Assembly: GCA_016787345.1 (NCBI GenBank)
Contig: JAEUUU010000088.1
Location: forward strand, 27,200 to 91,199
Length of the DNA: 64,000 bases
Source: Saprospiraceae bacterium
Lineage (GTDB): Bacteria > Bacteroidota > Bacteroidia > Chitinophagales > Saprospiraceae
Direction: 5' to 3'
Shown: positions 9,568 to 17,696 of the stretch, piece after piece
Layout of the letters: each line of letters starts with the position of its first letter
How positions within the stretch are numbered: position 1 is the stretch's first letter
Made by a program: the position numbers and the translations under genes
The notes under the pieces: model-generated
The model's database searches: none
What the model saw: only the letters and a program-made list of their open reading frames with translations
Told to the model about the DNA's origin: nothing

Positions 9568-10251
9568 CTAAAACAGCGTCGGCGTATCCGCTACTTCTTC
9601 GTGCAAATCGGGTCCGTCGTGCGCCGGTGAATTGACCCGGTCGGAGACCGGATAGAGGCGAAGGTAAGCATCTGCGGGAGGATGCAGCATATCGAGTGTG
9701 GCTTCGAGCGACTGTTCGGAGAGCCAGCGTTGTTGCTCAGCCTCATTGGTCAGCAATACCGGCATACGATCGTGCAGGCCGCCGAGCTCGCGGTTGGGCG
9801 TCGTGGTGATGATGGAAAAACTGCGCAGTTTTTTCCCGTCGGGTTGTCGCCATTCGTCCCAGATACCGGCAAAGCACAACAAACTGCCGTCGGCCGGCAG
9901 GATGCGATAGGGTACTTTTCGGCCGCCCGGCAATTTTCGCCATTCATAAAAACTGTCGGCCCACACCAGGCAGTGCCGGCGTCGGATGGGGTCGCGAAAA
10001 GATGGTTTTTCCTCAATGCCTTCTGCGCGGGCGTTGATAAGTTTGCCGCCGTTGGCGCCGTCGCGGCTCCAGTGCGGCACCAGCCCCCAGGTCATCGCCT
10101 GCAAGAGCCCGGGCGCATCATTGGCCACCACGTATCCCTGTTGGGTGGGCGCGATGTTAAAACTCAGTTTCAACTCTGCCGGTCGTTCAAGGTCGGCGAG
10201 TTGGGTATCGATCTGCTTTTTGGTCGGTACGAAAGAATAGCGGCCGCACAT
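9568..10251 (-). CDS. yedK: SOS response-associated peptidase, YedK/HMCES (SRAP) family
   Basis: 227 residues, the usual SRAP length. The family's catalytic set is intact: Cys2 directly after the initiator Met (MCGRYSF), Asn73 in LINARAE, Glu103 in DSFYEWR and His160 in LHDRMPVLL. In the characterised E. coli and human proteins Cys2 forms a thiazolidine crosslink with abasic sites in single-stranded DNA, protecting them during replication; the Met must be removed first. The start is fixed because Cys2 must follow Met. It is transcribed away from the non-coding DnaA-box region upstream of it. Confidence 0.95.
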   Translation of the reverse strand: MCGRYSFVPTKKQIDTQLADLERPAELKLSFNIAPTQQGYVVANDAPGLLQAMTWGLVPHWSRDGANGGKLINARAEGIEEKPSFRDPIRRRHCLVWADSFYEWRKLPGGRKVPYRILPADGSLLCFAGIWDEWRQPDGKKLRSFSIITTTPNRELGGLHDRMPVLLTNEAEQQRWLSEQSLEATLDMLHPPADAYLRLYPVSDRVNSPAHDGPDLHEEVADTPTLF

Positions 10252-10400
10252 GGTGGTTGAAATGTGGCGTTGTCAGCGTTTTTGTTGGGTGAATTTTCGG
10301 GGGAAAATTTGGCGTGGCGGGGGGCTGATGGTGGAATAATTTTGGACCTAAAAGCCAAAGTACACTGAATCAGGTGATTAAGCGCATTGCTCAACAGACA

Positions 10401-10860
10401 TTTTTTGTTTCAAAACTTTATCCACACTAAAATTAAAGCTTTGCATAAGTTTCTCATTTACAGGCGTGTGATTTTTTCCGATTTCAGGAAACGACTGTGG
10501 AGAACTTCACGCTGGCTTAACATTGGCTAACACTACCCTGCCCATTTTCCCCCAATCGGGGCCTTTGCCTGAAAATGCCGTGGATAAACAGCCCCTTTGC
10601 ACACACTTCTTCACAGCTAACAGCCGTGTTAAATCGAAACGGCCCGGAAATCGAATATTTTCCCACATGGTTGTGTAAAACGTTGCAAGTAACTGATGAC
10701 CAACTCATTTTTGGAGCCCATTGTGTGGAAAAAGCTGGTAACTCAAAAGGAAAACGGAGGTTCTTCAATGTGTTATGCGGTTATAAACAAGCTAACAGCC
10801 CTGATGATGACGATGGGTTTGAAATTTAAACCTGATAAAATTAACCATTAGGGTTAAGGA
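10401..10860. other. Candidate replication origin (oriC): DnaA-box cluster in a non-coding gap
   Basis: The 681-bp gap between yedK and ctaA shows no convincing gene. It holds a perfect DnaA box TTATCCACA at 10418-10426 (plus). Minus-strand near matches are TTCTCCACA at 10496-10504, TTATCCACG at 10579-10587, TTTTACACA at 10672-10680 and TTTTCCACA at 10724-10732; the last two fit TTWTNCACA. Weaker plus-strand sites are TTCTTCACA at 10607-10615 and TTTCCCACA at 10659-10667. AT-rich stretches flank the cluster (10401-10460 and 10818-10856) and could serve as unwinding elements. The flanking genes are transcribed away from it on both sides. dnaA is not in the window; in many Bacteroidota the origin is not beside dnaA. 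Two parS-like sites lie 4-5 kb to the right. Confidence 0.6.
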
Positions 10861-10889
10861 ATGAGGATAATCGAGCAACGGAACGGTTC

Positions 10890-10897
10890 TACTTTTG
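10890..10897 (+). promoter_or_regulatory. Bacteroidota-type -7 element before ctaA
   Basis: TACTTTTG matches the Bacteroidota primary sigma -7 consensus TAnnTTTG and lies 36 bp upstream of the ctaA ATG. No clear TTG is found 19-21 bp further upstream, so this is only a partial promoter match. Confidence 0.4.
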
Positions 10898-10932
10898 TTT
10901 TAAAATTCGGATAAAGCCGAAACGCTATCGTT

Positions 10933-12030
10933 ATGTCGACTTCTGAAACAAGCCTTGTTCTTCAACAATCTTCCCGCGCCGTTCGCATCTGGATCATCAC
11001 CGGGATTATCATGGTATTCCTGCAAATTGTGATCGGAGGGGTCACGCGTCTGACCGGGAGCGGACTGAGTATCACGCGTTGGGAGGTGGTGACCGGAACT
11101 ATACCGCCTTTGTCGCAAGCCGACTGGGAAGAGGCGTTTGCCTTGTATCAGCAAACGCCGCAGTATCACAAGATCAATCGGGGGATGTCGCTGGGCGAAT
11201 TCAAGTTTATTTACTTCTGGGAATACTTCCACCGGCTTTGGGCGCGCCTGATGTTTTTTGTGTTCGTTTTTCCTTTTGCCTGGTTCTGGTGGAAAGGCCT
11301 GCTGAATCCTGTTGTGCGGCGCAGGCTGCTGATCGTGGTGCTGCTGGCCGGCCTCGAAGGCTTTTTCGGCTGGATTATGGTTGCCAGCGGACTGATCAAA
11401 CGCCCTTGGGTCAATGCCTACAACCTGACGCTGCACCTTAGTATGGGCATATTAATTTTCGCTTATTTGCTCTGGACGTATTTTATCGCCCGGCAACCGC
11501 GGCCCTCCGACCGGCTGGAACCCCGCTGGCGCAAATTCGGCTGGTGGATGGTCGGTATTGCTTTCTTTCAGATTGCGCTGGGCGCCATGATGTCGGGTAC
11601 AAAAGCGGGTTTGTTTTTCCCGACCTGGCCCGATATGCAAGGCATGTTTTTGCCAGGCCTGCTATTGGATGGAAGCAAATGGACGGGCGACAGTTTTATC
11701 CACTACGACACGGATCCTTTCGTTCCTGCGCTGATCCAGTTTTTGCACCGCAATACGGCTTATTTGCTGACGGGTATGGTGCTCTATTATTTCTGGAACT
11801 TGCGCAAGTTGCCTGTCAGCGCCACCTTGCGAACCGGTTTGTGGGTACTATTGGTTGCACTGGGCATCCAGGTGCTGCTGGGCATTCTTACTTTGATCAA
11901 CTGTATTGCCAGTGTACCGGTTACCTTGGGTGTGCTGCATCAGGCCGGCGCGGTTGTGTTATTGGGCGTTCTGTTGTATGTAGTCTACCAGTCAGCACCG
12001 GTGGCTGGTTCTACGAAGAGGGGGAATTGA
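10933..12030 (+). CDS. ctaA: Heme A synthase (COX15/CtaA family)
   Basis: 365 residues with about eight membrane helices. This inner-membrane enzyme oxidises the C8 methyl of heme O to give heme A for aa3-type cytochrome oxidase. The paired histidines of the two-fold repeat are visible in EYFHRLWAR, LTLHLSMG, FLHRNTAYL and VLHQAGAV. The N-terminal signature GGVTRLTGSGLSITRWE is also present, typical of the long, COX15-like class. No ctaB or oxidase subunits are in the window, so it is not in a cytochrome oxidase cluster here. Confidence 0.95.
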   Translation: MSTSETSLVLQQSSRAVRIWIITGIIMVFLQIVIGGVTRLTGSGLSITRWEVVTGTIPPLSQADWEEAFALYQQTPQYHKINRGMSLGEFKFIYFWEYFHRLWARLMFFVFVFPFAWFWWKGLLNPVVRRRLLIVVLLAGLEGFFGWIMVASGLIKRPWVNAYNLTLHLSMGILIFAYLLWTYFIARQPRPSDRLEPRWRKFGWWMVGIAFFQIALGAMMSGTKAGLFFPTWPDMQGMFLPGLLLDGSKWTGDSFIHYDTDPFVPALIQFLHRNTAYLLTGMVLYYFWNLRKLPVSATLRTGLWVLLVALGIQVLLGILTLINCIASVPVTLGVLHQAGAVVLLGVLLYVVYQSAPVAGSTKRGN

Positions 12031-12078
12031 ATTATCCGATTGGAAAATACGCCTGACCGGAAGGGCGGCGCGATACAG

Positions 12079-12108
12079 TTGCCGCTACGGAAGTTTTGCC
12101 TATTTTTG
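12079..12108 (+). promoter_or_regulatory. Bacteroidota sigma promoter for the alpha/beta hydrolase gene
   Basis: TTG at 12079-12081, exactly 19 bp, then TATTTTTG at 12101-12108, a full match to the Bacteroidota consensus TTG-N19/20-TAnnTTTG. It would start RNA near 12115 and thus fixes the downstream ATG at 12133 as the start, ruling out an in-frame TTG at 12040. Confidence 0.75.
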
Positions 12109-12132
12109 CCCGAATCAACATTTTCAGCACGA

Positions 12133-12912
12133 ATGAACGTTACGGTAAAAGAAGAACACGGCTTTCGCTACATCGAATCCGGCGCCGAGGGCGAAACCCT
12201 ATTGCTGCTGCACGGCTTGTTCGGTGCACTGAGTAACTTCGAAGGAATCATCAACCGGTTTTCAAAGGAGTATAATGTGGTCGTTCCTATCCTGCCCATT
12301 TATGAAATGCCCATTTTTGAGGTGTCGGTAAGTGGCCTGGTCGAATTCGTCACACGCTTTGTCAATTACAAACAATACGACAAGGTACACCTGGTTGGCA
12401 ACTCTCTTGGAGGGCACGTCGCTTTGTTGTATGCACTGGCGCATCCGGTTCGTATCGCTTCGATTACACTTACCGGCAGTTCGGGTTTGTTTGAAAGCGC
12501 TTTTGGTTCGGCATTTCCCAAACGCGGCGATTACGAGTATATCAAAAAGAAAACGGCGGAAACTTTCTACAATCCGGAAGTTGCAACCAAAGAGTTGGTC
12601 GATGAAGTATTTGGAATTGTCAACGACCGGAACAAAGCCATCCGGGTGGTCGCAACAGCCAAGTCGGCTGTGCGCCATAATCTGGGCGACAAATTGCACC
12701 AAATCAAGGCGCCGACCTTGTTGATCTGGGGCAAGCAGGATATCGTTACGCCGCCGTTTGTAGGTGAAAAGTTTCATGAACTCATTAAAGATTCCCGTCT
12801 GTACTTTCTCGATGAATGCGGTCACGCGCCCATGATGGAGAAGCAGGAGGAGTTCAATAATATCCTGGACGAGTTTTTGAAAGAGGTGGTGAATGCCAGG
12901 GTAGAGGCCTGA
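12133..12912 (+). CDS. Alpha/beta-fold hydrolase
   Basis: 259 residues from ATG 12133. A canonical alpha/beta hydrolase: oxyanion loop LLLHGLFG near residue 26, nucleophile elbow GNSLGGH near residue 91 (Ser), acid Asp in IWGKQDIVTPP and catalytic His in DECGHAPMMEK near the C-terminus. No signal peptide, so cytoplasmic. Relatives include carboxylesterases and C-C bond hydrolases; the substrate cannot be assigned. It has its own promoter 100 bp after ctaA and ends at a bidirectional-looking terminator. An upstream TTG would give a longer frame, but that extension covers the promoter. Confidence 0.88.
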   Translation: MNVTVKEEHGFRYIESGAEGETLLLLHGLFGALSNFEGIINRFSKEYNVVVPILPIYEMPIFEVSVSGLVEFVTRFVNYKQYDKVHLVGNSLGGHVALLYALAHPVRIASITLTGSSGLFESAFGSAFPKRGDYEYIKKKTAETFYNPEVATKELVDEVFGIVNDRNKAIRVVATAKSAVRHNLGDKLHQIKAPTLLIWGKQDIVTPPFVGEKFHELIKDSRLYFLDECGHAPMMEKQEEFNNILDEFLKEVVNARVEA

Positions 12913-12938
12913 TTCTAATACGCAAACTTCGTAAAGTA

Positions 12939-12978
12939 AGGGCGCAAAGGAGATTCAATCCTTTGCGCCCTTTGTTTT
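12939..12978 (+). terminator. Intrinsic terminator between convergent genes
   Basis: Perfect 13-bp stem: AGGGCGCAAAGGA at 12939-12951 and TCCTTTGCGCCCT at 12959-12971, a 7-nt loop, then a T-rich tail TTTGTTTT. It lies between the hydrolase stop and the convergent sialidase-like gene. Confidence 0.85.
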
Positions 12979-12992
12979 ATTCAGCGACAAAA

Positions 12993-14540
12993 TCACATCC
13001 GCTCTACTTTAATGCTGGTTACGCCATCTGCCGTATAAAGTTGTAATATCAAAGTTTGAAAAGGTAAATGTTGTAAGGATAATTGATTGCTCACCGGTTT
13101 TTCTTCTTGTAACAGTCGGCCTGCTGTGTCGAATATTTTAACAGACAAAACATCGGAGCCTTCAAACCGGATAACATCGCGGGCCGGATTGGGGTATGCT
13201 TTGACGACGGGCAATTGCTCATCGACCAACAATTGCACGTTGCTTGCACTGCCGTTCAGGGCCTGCCGGGCAAACCAGATATTGAGTTTGTTTTGGCGGA
13301 CATCGCCCCAAACGGCAAACAGCGTGTCGCTTTTCATATCGATACACATAAAGTCGTTACCGTTTTGAGAAAGATAAAGTCCGTTATAGGGCGCGAGGGT
13401 ATCCGAAATTCGGAAGTTGGGGGAGAATTCGGAAGTGTTTTTCCAACGCACCACACCCCATATTTCGGAGGCATTTTCATAGCCGCTGCCGGCGCCATTT
13501 CGGCGGTCGCGCCAGGCGAGGATCAGGTCGCCGTCGTCGTCGAAGTCGCTCCAGACAAGGTCCTGCATTTTACCGTTCCCAATCGGGTCGTCATTGACGC
13601 GAACAGGGGGCAACCAGGTGTCGCCGCGGTCGAAACTTTCGAGAATGAAAATGTCTAGATCGCCATTTGTCTTAAAGGGAAAAGTAAATACAAGATGGGC
13701 AGGATTGGCAGGATTACAAACCAGCCGGTACCCGATTTTTGCCAAAGTATCAGGGCCGCTCGTGTTGGAATAATACATCCCGTGATAGGTGAAACTCTCG
13801 CCACCGTTGTTGGAGCGGGCGTGGATATATCCCGGCAGAATGTTTTGCGAGATCACCCAGCTGGGGTAAACCGCATGGAAATATCCGTCGGTTGAAGTGG
13901 CCGGGGCAGCCATCGGGCCAGCGATGAAGTTGCCGGTAAGGAATCCGGGGCCGTCGAGATACTGCCAGGGCTCCCATGTTTGTCCGCCATCAAGAGAGGT
14001 GATGAAATAAGGTCGGTTGGGCGGCGCGACCCAGGGCGCCGGTTTGGTTGTGATATAAAGATGGTTATTGGTTGGATTAATACTCAACCAGGGGCGATCG
14101 ATGGGGCGTTTGTTCCCGTCGGCATAGGCGTCGATTGCCTTGGAGGGATTGCTCCAATTGAGTCCGCCATCGGATGAACGAAGCACATAAACACCGCCGC
14201 TGTCCGGGTTTTCCCGGTAGTCGATATAACAAACAAACAGATTGCCATTCGAATCGAAAGCCATGGAAGGGTCGGCCGATTTGTACCCCGAGCCGAAATG
14301 AGGGAGGGTTTTCGTCGGTGTCCAGGTGATTCCGCCATCGAAACTAACCCTGGTTTTTATGCCGATCGGGTTGCCCAGTGTAAACCCCATCCATGCCACG
14401 GCAAGGTGTTGGACGTTCTGCGGATTGACGATGAGGTAGGGCTCTCCGTCAAAAAACAGGCCATTCGAGAGGTTGTTATTTTGTGCTGAAAGCCATGAAG
14501 CGGTGACCCAAAGGAGCAGGTAGAGGAATGATTTTTTCAT
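12993..14540 (-). CDS. Secreted sialidase-like BNR-repeat protein with T9SS sorting tail
   Basis: 515 residues from ATG 14540, where a clean signal peptide begins (MKKSFLYLLLWV, cut after LSAQ). Five Asp-box motifs of the sialidase/BNR type are visible: SFDGGITW, SSDGGLNW, SLDGGQTW, SNNGGESF and SFDRGDTW, consistent with a six-bladed beta-propeller. The last ~80 residues (VKAYPNPARDVIRFEG, then IFDTAGRLL) form a T9SS type A sorting domain, so the protein is exported to the surface or medium. Asp boxes alone do not prove sialidase activity; the arginine triad could not be verified. A longer frame to 14567 adds nine residues before the signal peptide and is less likely. Confidence 0.85.
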   Translation of the reverse strand: MKKSFLYLLLWVTASWLSAQNNNLSNGLFFDGEPYLIVNPQNVQHLAVAWMGFTLGNPIGIKTRVSFDGGITWTPTKTLPHFGSGYKSADPSMAFDSNGNLFVCYIDYRENPDSGGVYVLRSSDGGLNWSNPSKAIDAYADGNKRPIDRPWLSINPTNNHLYITTKPAPWVAPPNRPYFITSLDGGQTWEPWQYLDGPGFLTGNFIAGPMAAPATSTDGYFHAVYPSWVISQNILPGYIHARSNNGGESFTYHGMYYSNTSGPDTLAKIGYRLVCNPANPAHLVFTFPFKTNGDLDIFILESFDRGDTWLPPVRVNDDPIGNGKMQDLVWSDFDDDGDLILAWRDRRNGAGSGYENASEIWGVVRWKNTSEFSPNFRISDTLAPYNGLYLSQNGNDFMCIDMKSDTLFAVWGDVRQNKLNIWFARQALNGSASNVQLLVDEQLPVVKAYPNPARDVIRFEGSDVLSVKIFDTAGRLLQEEKPVSNQLSLQHLPFQTLILQLYTADGVTSIKVERM

Positions 14541-14594
14541 AGGAGTAAGACGTTGGGAGGAAGGCAAAGTTTAGCGGATAAGTTATGTTTAAAC

Positions 14595-14623
14595 AAAAAA
14601 AAAGGACGCGCTTGCGCACGTCC
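14595..14623 (-). terminator. Terminator downstream of thrC
   Basis: On the minus strand, GGACGTGCGC and GCGCGTCC form a stem with a small internal bulge and a two-base loop, followed by nine T. It lies between thrC and the sialidase-like gene and would end the OmpA-thrC transcript. Confidence 0.7.
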
Positions 14624-14642
14624 TGGAAAGTAATCTTGTGGT

Positions 14643-14658
14643 TGTTCCACGTGGAACA
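14643..14658. other. parS: parS-like ParB-binding site 1
   Basis: TGTTCCACGTGGAACA, a perfect 16-bp palindrome that fits the broadly conserved bacterial parS pattern TGTTnCACGTGnAACA. It abuts the thrC stop codon. parS sites are nucleation points for ParB and normally cluster near oriC; the candidate origin is about 4 kb to the left. Confidence 0.8.
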
Positions 14659-15966
14659 CTATGTGTTTTCTTCCAAGAGATAAGATTGGAACGTATCGAA
14701 ATCGGCTGGCAAAATGGTTGATACCTTGGGGCGGTGTTGCAGTTCTGCCAACCTTTCCGGGATGTCGATAGTCCGATGCAGGATGCGTTCCATGTCTTCT
14801 CTGAACTTTGCCGGATGCGCAGTTTCCAGGATAATGCCCAGGCACTCCTTTTTTGTTGTGGCCTGATACTGCCGCAGGGCCAGATAACCGATGACCCCAT
14901 GCGGGTCGAGAAGGTAGTGGTACTGCTGGTCAACCGCCCGCAAAGTCTTTTCTGTTTCGACATCAGAAAAGGCAAAGCCCGAGATGTCGTTTTTGATTGT
15001 GTTCCACGTGGAACCGTACAGGTCCATCATGCGGGCAAAGTTGGAGGGGGCGCCCACGTCCATGGCATTTGACAGGGTGCGGACGGAGGGGCGGGGACGG
15101 TATTCGCCGCTGGTCAGGTACTTTGGTACGACGTCGTTGGCGTTCGTTGCGGCGATAAAATGCTGTACCGGCAAACCCATGCGGGAAGCCAAAAGGCCGG
15201 CAGTGAGGTTGCCGAAGTTGCCCGACGGTACGGAAAAGACAATCGGTTTGTTCAGGTGGCTAACCTGTTTGAAGGCCTCGAAGTAGTAAAATGATTGAGG
15301 GATAAGCCGGGCGATATTGATGCTGTTGGCTGAGCTCAGCCGCAGCCGGGCGTTCAGGTCGGCGTCTAAAAAGGCTTTTTTTACAAGGGCCTGGCAGTCG
15401 TCGAAGGTGCCCTCTATTTCGAGGGCAGTGATGTTGTGGCCAAGCGTGGTGAGTTGTTTTTCCTGTAAAGGGCTCACTTTGCCCGATGGGTAGAGAATGA
15501 TGACCCGAATGCCCGGCGTTCGGTAAAATCCGGCCGCCACCGCCCCACCCGTATCGCCCGATGTGGCGACCAAAATAGTCAGTTCCTGGTCTTCTCCCCG
15601 GTTAAAATAGGACATTGTCTCGGCCATGAATCGCGCGCCGAAATCCTTGAAGGCCAGGGAAGGGCCATGGAAAAGTTCGAGAATGCCGGTGTGTTCGTCG
15701 AGCAATACAACCGGCGCCGGGAAGTTGATGGCTCTTTCTACAATGCCCCGCAAATCAGATGCCGGTATTTCAGCGCCGATCAACGTATGCGCTACGGTAA
15801 ACGCTATGTCCTGAAAACTGAAACGGGAGAGATTTCGAATAAAACTGTCTGGTAAAACCGAAAGGTCGGACGGCATAAAAAGTCCGTTGTCGGACGGTAA
15901 GCCCTGAAATAAGGCCTCGCGGAAATTGACGCGTAAGGCCGGATTGTTGGTGCTGTACAATTGCAT
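14659..15966 (-). CDS. thrC: Threonine synthase
   Basis: 435 residues, usual length for the bacterial enzyme. A cytoplasmic PLP enzyme that converts O-phosphohomoserine to threonine. The PLP-binding lysine lies in PSLAFKDFGARF, and the phosphate-binding regions ATSGDTGGAVA and FSVPSGNFGN are clear. The N-terminal YSTNNPALRVNFREALFQGL, with GLFMP, matches the family start. It begins 10 bp after the OmpA-like gene on the same strand and may be cotranscribed with it. Other threonine genes are not nearby. Two parS-like palindromes occur here, one inside the coding region and one immediately after the stop. Confidence 0.95.
   Translation of the reverse strand: MQLYSTNNPALRVNFREALFQGLPSDNGLFMPSDLSVLPDSFIRNLSRFSFQDIAFTVAHTLIGAEIPASDLRGIVERAINFPAPVVLLDEHTGILELFHGPSLAFKDFGARFMAETMSYFNRGEDQELTILVATSGDTGGAVAAGFYRTPGIRVIILYPSGKVSPLQEKQLTTLGHNITALEIEGTFDDCQALVKKAFLDADLNARLRLSSANSINIARLIPQSFYYFEAFKQVSHLNKPIVFSVPSGNFGNLTAGLLASRMGLPVQHFIAATNANDVVPKYLTSGEYRPRPSVRTLSNAMDVGAPSNFARMMDLYGSTWNTIKNDISGFAFSDVETEKTLRAVDQQYHYLLDPHGVIGYLALRQYQATTKKECLGIILETAHPAKFREDMERILHRTIDIPERLAELQHRPKVSTILPADFDTFQSYLLEENT
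15000..15015. other. parS: parS-like ParB-binding site 2 inside thrC
   Basis: TGTTCCACGTGGAACC, with a perfect 14-bp palindromic core at 15001-15014 and 15 of 16 bases identical to site 1. It is 357 bp from site 1, within the thrC coding sequence; parS sites inside coding genes are usual. Confidence 0.78.
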
Positions 15967-15976
15967 GAGTCGGGTG

Positions 15977-17608
15977 TTATATTTTGGTGATCCGGATTTC
16001 TACCCGGCGATTTTTTGCGCGGCTTTCCTCGTTGTCGTTCTCCGTCAGCGGCTGTCGGGCGCCATGTCCGATGGTTTCCATACGATCGGCACTGACGCCC
16101 TCGTTCGTCAAGAAATCCCGGATTGCTTTGGCCCGGTCTTCTGATAATTTTTGAAGGTCGGTGGGTTGACCAATGTTGTCCGTATGCCCCTCAATCCGGA
16201 TGTGCAAGTTGGGGTTATCGATCATGAGTGTTGCCAGCCGCGACAATTCCGGGTAGGATTGGTCGAGGATGATGGCCTTCGACTGTTGGAAAAAAATAGG
16301 CTGGAGTTCGATTTTACTTCCCACTGCCAGGGGGGCCAAAAACAGATCAACGTACTGCTCCCGAAAATAATAGTATTGCCGGGGGAAGTATACCTCCATG
16401 GGTTGGCCTGCGTAGCCGGGGTGAAACGCGGTAAAGTTGAACCGAACGCCGCGTGCTACTTTAAGGCGGAAGAGCCCTTCTTCTGCCTCAATAATATTCG
16501 TGGTGTCGCCTTCCGCGCCGTAAAGGACTCGTGCGTTGCGCACGAGCTGCCGCGAACTCTGGTCCACTACCCTTCCGATAAGCGTCAGTTCCGTTTCCTG
16601 CGGTGGTTCGATTTGTATGCGATAGATGTCGCTGCTTCCGTCGCGCTTTGACGTGAAGTACAGGTAGCCTGTCGTCATGTTGAAATACGGCTGACTCTCG
16701 TCAGAAACGGAATTGATACGGGAATCGAGCCGCTGGGGCTTGGTCCAGTTTTTCCAGCTGTCGTCGAGGCGGTGTGTTTTGAATATGTCAAAACCGCCGG
16801 AACTTTCCTCCCGGTTGGAAGCGAAGTAAAGCGTCTCGTTGTCTTCTGATAAGAACGGCGTCAATTCTCTTTTCGGCGAATTGACTACATTGCCCAAATG
16901 CTGCGGCGCCCCCCAGCGGTTGGGGCCTTTTCGAAAACAAACGTAGAGGTCCATTTCTTTCGAGTCGAAACGCGCCGCGGCCAGGATCATCACCTTGCCG
17001 TCGAAACTCATCGTCAGGCTTACTTCCGACTGAATAGTGTAAAAGTCGTCCAGTTCGATCGGCGACGGAAAACTCCAGCCGCTGCTGTCGGTGGTGCGGC
17101 GTACGTACGAAAAACCCCGGCTCATGTTTCCATTGCGTTCAAATTGATTAATCACGTACAACATGTTCGGATCGGGTGTGATCGTCATGACGCTGTTGGG
17201 CAGTGCGTTGTTCAACGGATAACCGGGGTGCTCCACTTCGGTGAAATTAGCCAGCGAATCCTGGGCAGTGGCAATCCAGATATCCTGGTTAAAGCCGGAT
17301 CGAACGGGAGCATAAACGGGTTTGCCTGCAATTTGGGTGTAAACGCCCGAAAGCGTGGCGATAAATTCCAGCGGCGATTCGCTGACTGCCCGGTCGATAC
17401 TGTCGATCAAAAGTGTGCGGTTAAAATTGTCGCAACCTACCCGGGTGAAATAAAGCGTTCGCCCGTCTCTGCTCGGTACGGGCGTGATCTCATCGCAACT
17501 GGAATTGATCAAGTCAGGAAGTTTTTCCAAACGCCAGGTTTGGGCCAGTCCTGGCAACGTAAAAAACAGGAACAAAAAAACGAAAGCGGATTGTGGCATA
17601 CGGGTCAA
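15977..17608 (-). CDS. OmpA-family protein with PD40 propeller repeats
   Basis: 543 residues. Signal peptide to about residue 22 (LFFTLPGLAQ). Residues ~40-330 hold PD40/WD40-like beta-propeller repeats (SRDGRTLYFTR, MSFDGKVMILAAAR, SEDNETLYFASNRE, GYLYFTSKRDGSSDIY). A short carboxypeptidase-regulatory-like domain follows (LIGRVVDQSSRQLVRNARV). The C-terminal ~110 residues are an OmpA peptidoglycan-binding domain with RIEGHTDNIG and the LSEDRAKAIRDFL motif. Such proteins anchor the outer membrane to peptidoglycan; some relatives (PorE) belong to the T9SS apparatus, so a structural role there is possible but unproven. It lies 10 bp upstream of thrC. Confidence 0.88.
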   Translation of the reverse strand: MTRMPQSAFVFLFLFFTLPGLAQTWRLEKLPDLINSSCDEITPVPSRDGRTLYFTRVGCDNFNRTLLIDSIDRAVSESPLEFIATLSGVYTQIAGKPVYAPVRSGFNQDIWIATAQDSLANFTEVEHPGYPLNNALPNSVMTITPDPNMLYVINQFERNGNMSRGFSYVRRTTDSSGWSFPSPIELDDFYTIQSEVSLTMSFDGKVMILAAARFDSKEMDLYVCFRKGPNRWGAPQHLGNVVNSPKRELTPFLSEDNETLYFASNREESSGGFDIFKTHRLDDSWKNWTKPQRLDSRINSVSDESQPYFNMTTGYLYFTSKRDGSSDIYRIQIEPPQETELTLIGRVVDQSSRQLVRNARVLYGAEGDTTNIIEAEEGLFRLKVARGVRFNFTAFHPGYAGQPMEVYFPRQYYYFREQYVDLFLAPLAVGSKIELQPIFFQQSKAIILDQSYPELSRLATLMIDNPNLHIRIEGHTDNIGQPTDLQKLSEDRAKAIRDFLTNEGVSADRMETIGHGARQPLTENDNEESRAKNRRVEIRITKI

Positions 17609-17640
17609 AATTAGATGCTCTATCGGGTTATGGCAAAAAC

Positions 17641-17676
17641 GAAAAAGGCGACCCGAACATATGCCGGGTCGCCTTT
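17641..17676 (-). terminator. Terminator after the beta-oxidation genes
   Basis: Perfect 12-bp stem AAAGGCGACCCG (17644-17655) with CGGGTCGCCTTT (17665-17676), a 9-nt loop, and TTTTTC following on the minus strand. It ends the fadN-fadA transcript 21 bp beyond the thiolase stop. Confidence 0.88.
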
Positions 17677-17696
17677 ATTGATTCATAAATTTAGGG

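Noticed and set aside
10575-10829. 84-codon plus-strand frame in the origin candidate
   Set aside because: No domain, poor codon use, and it overlaps several DnaA-box-like sites.
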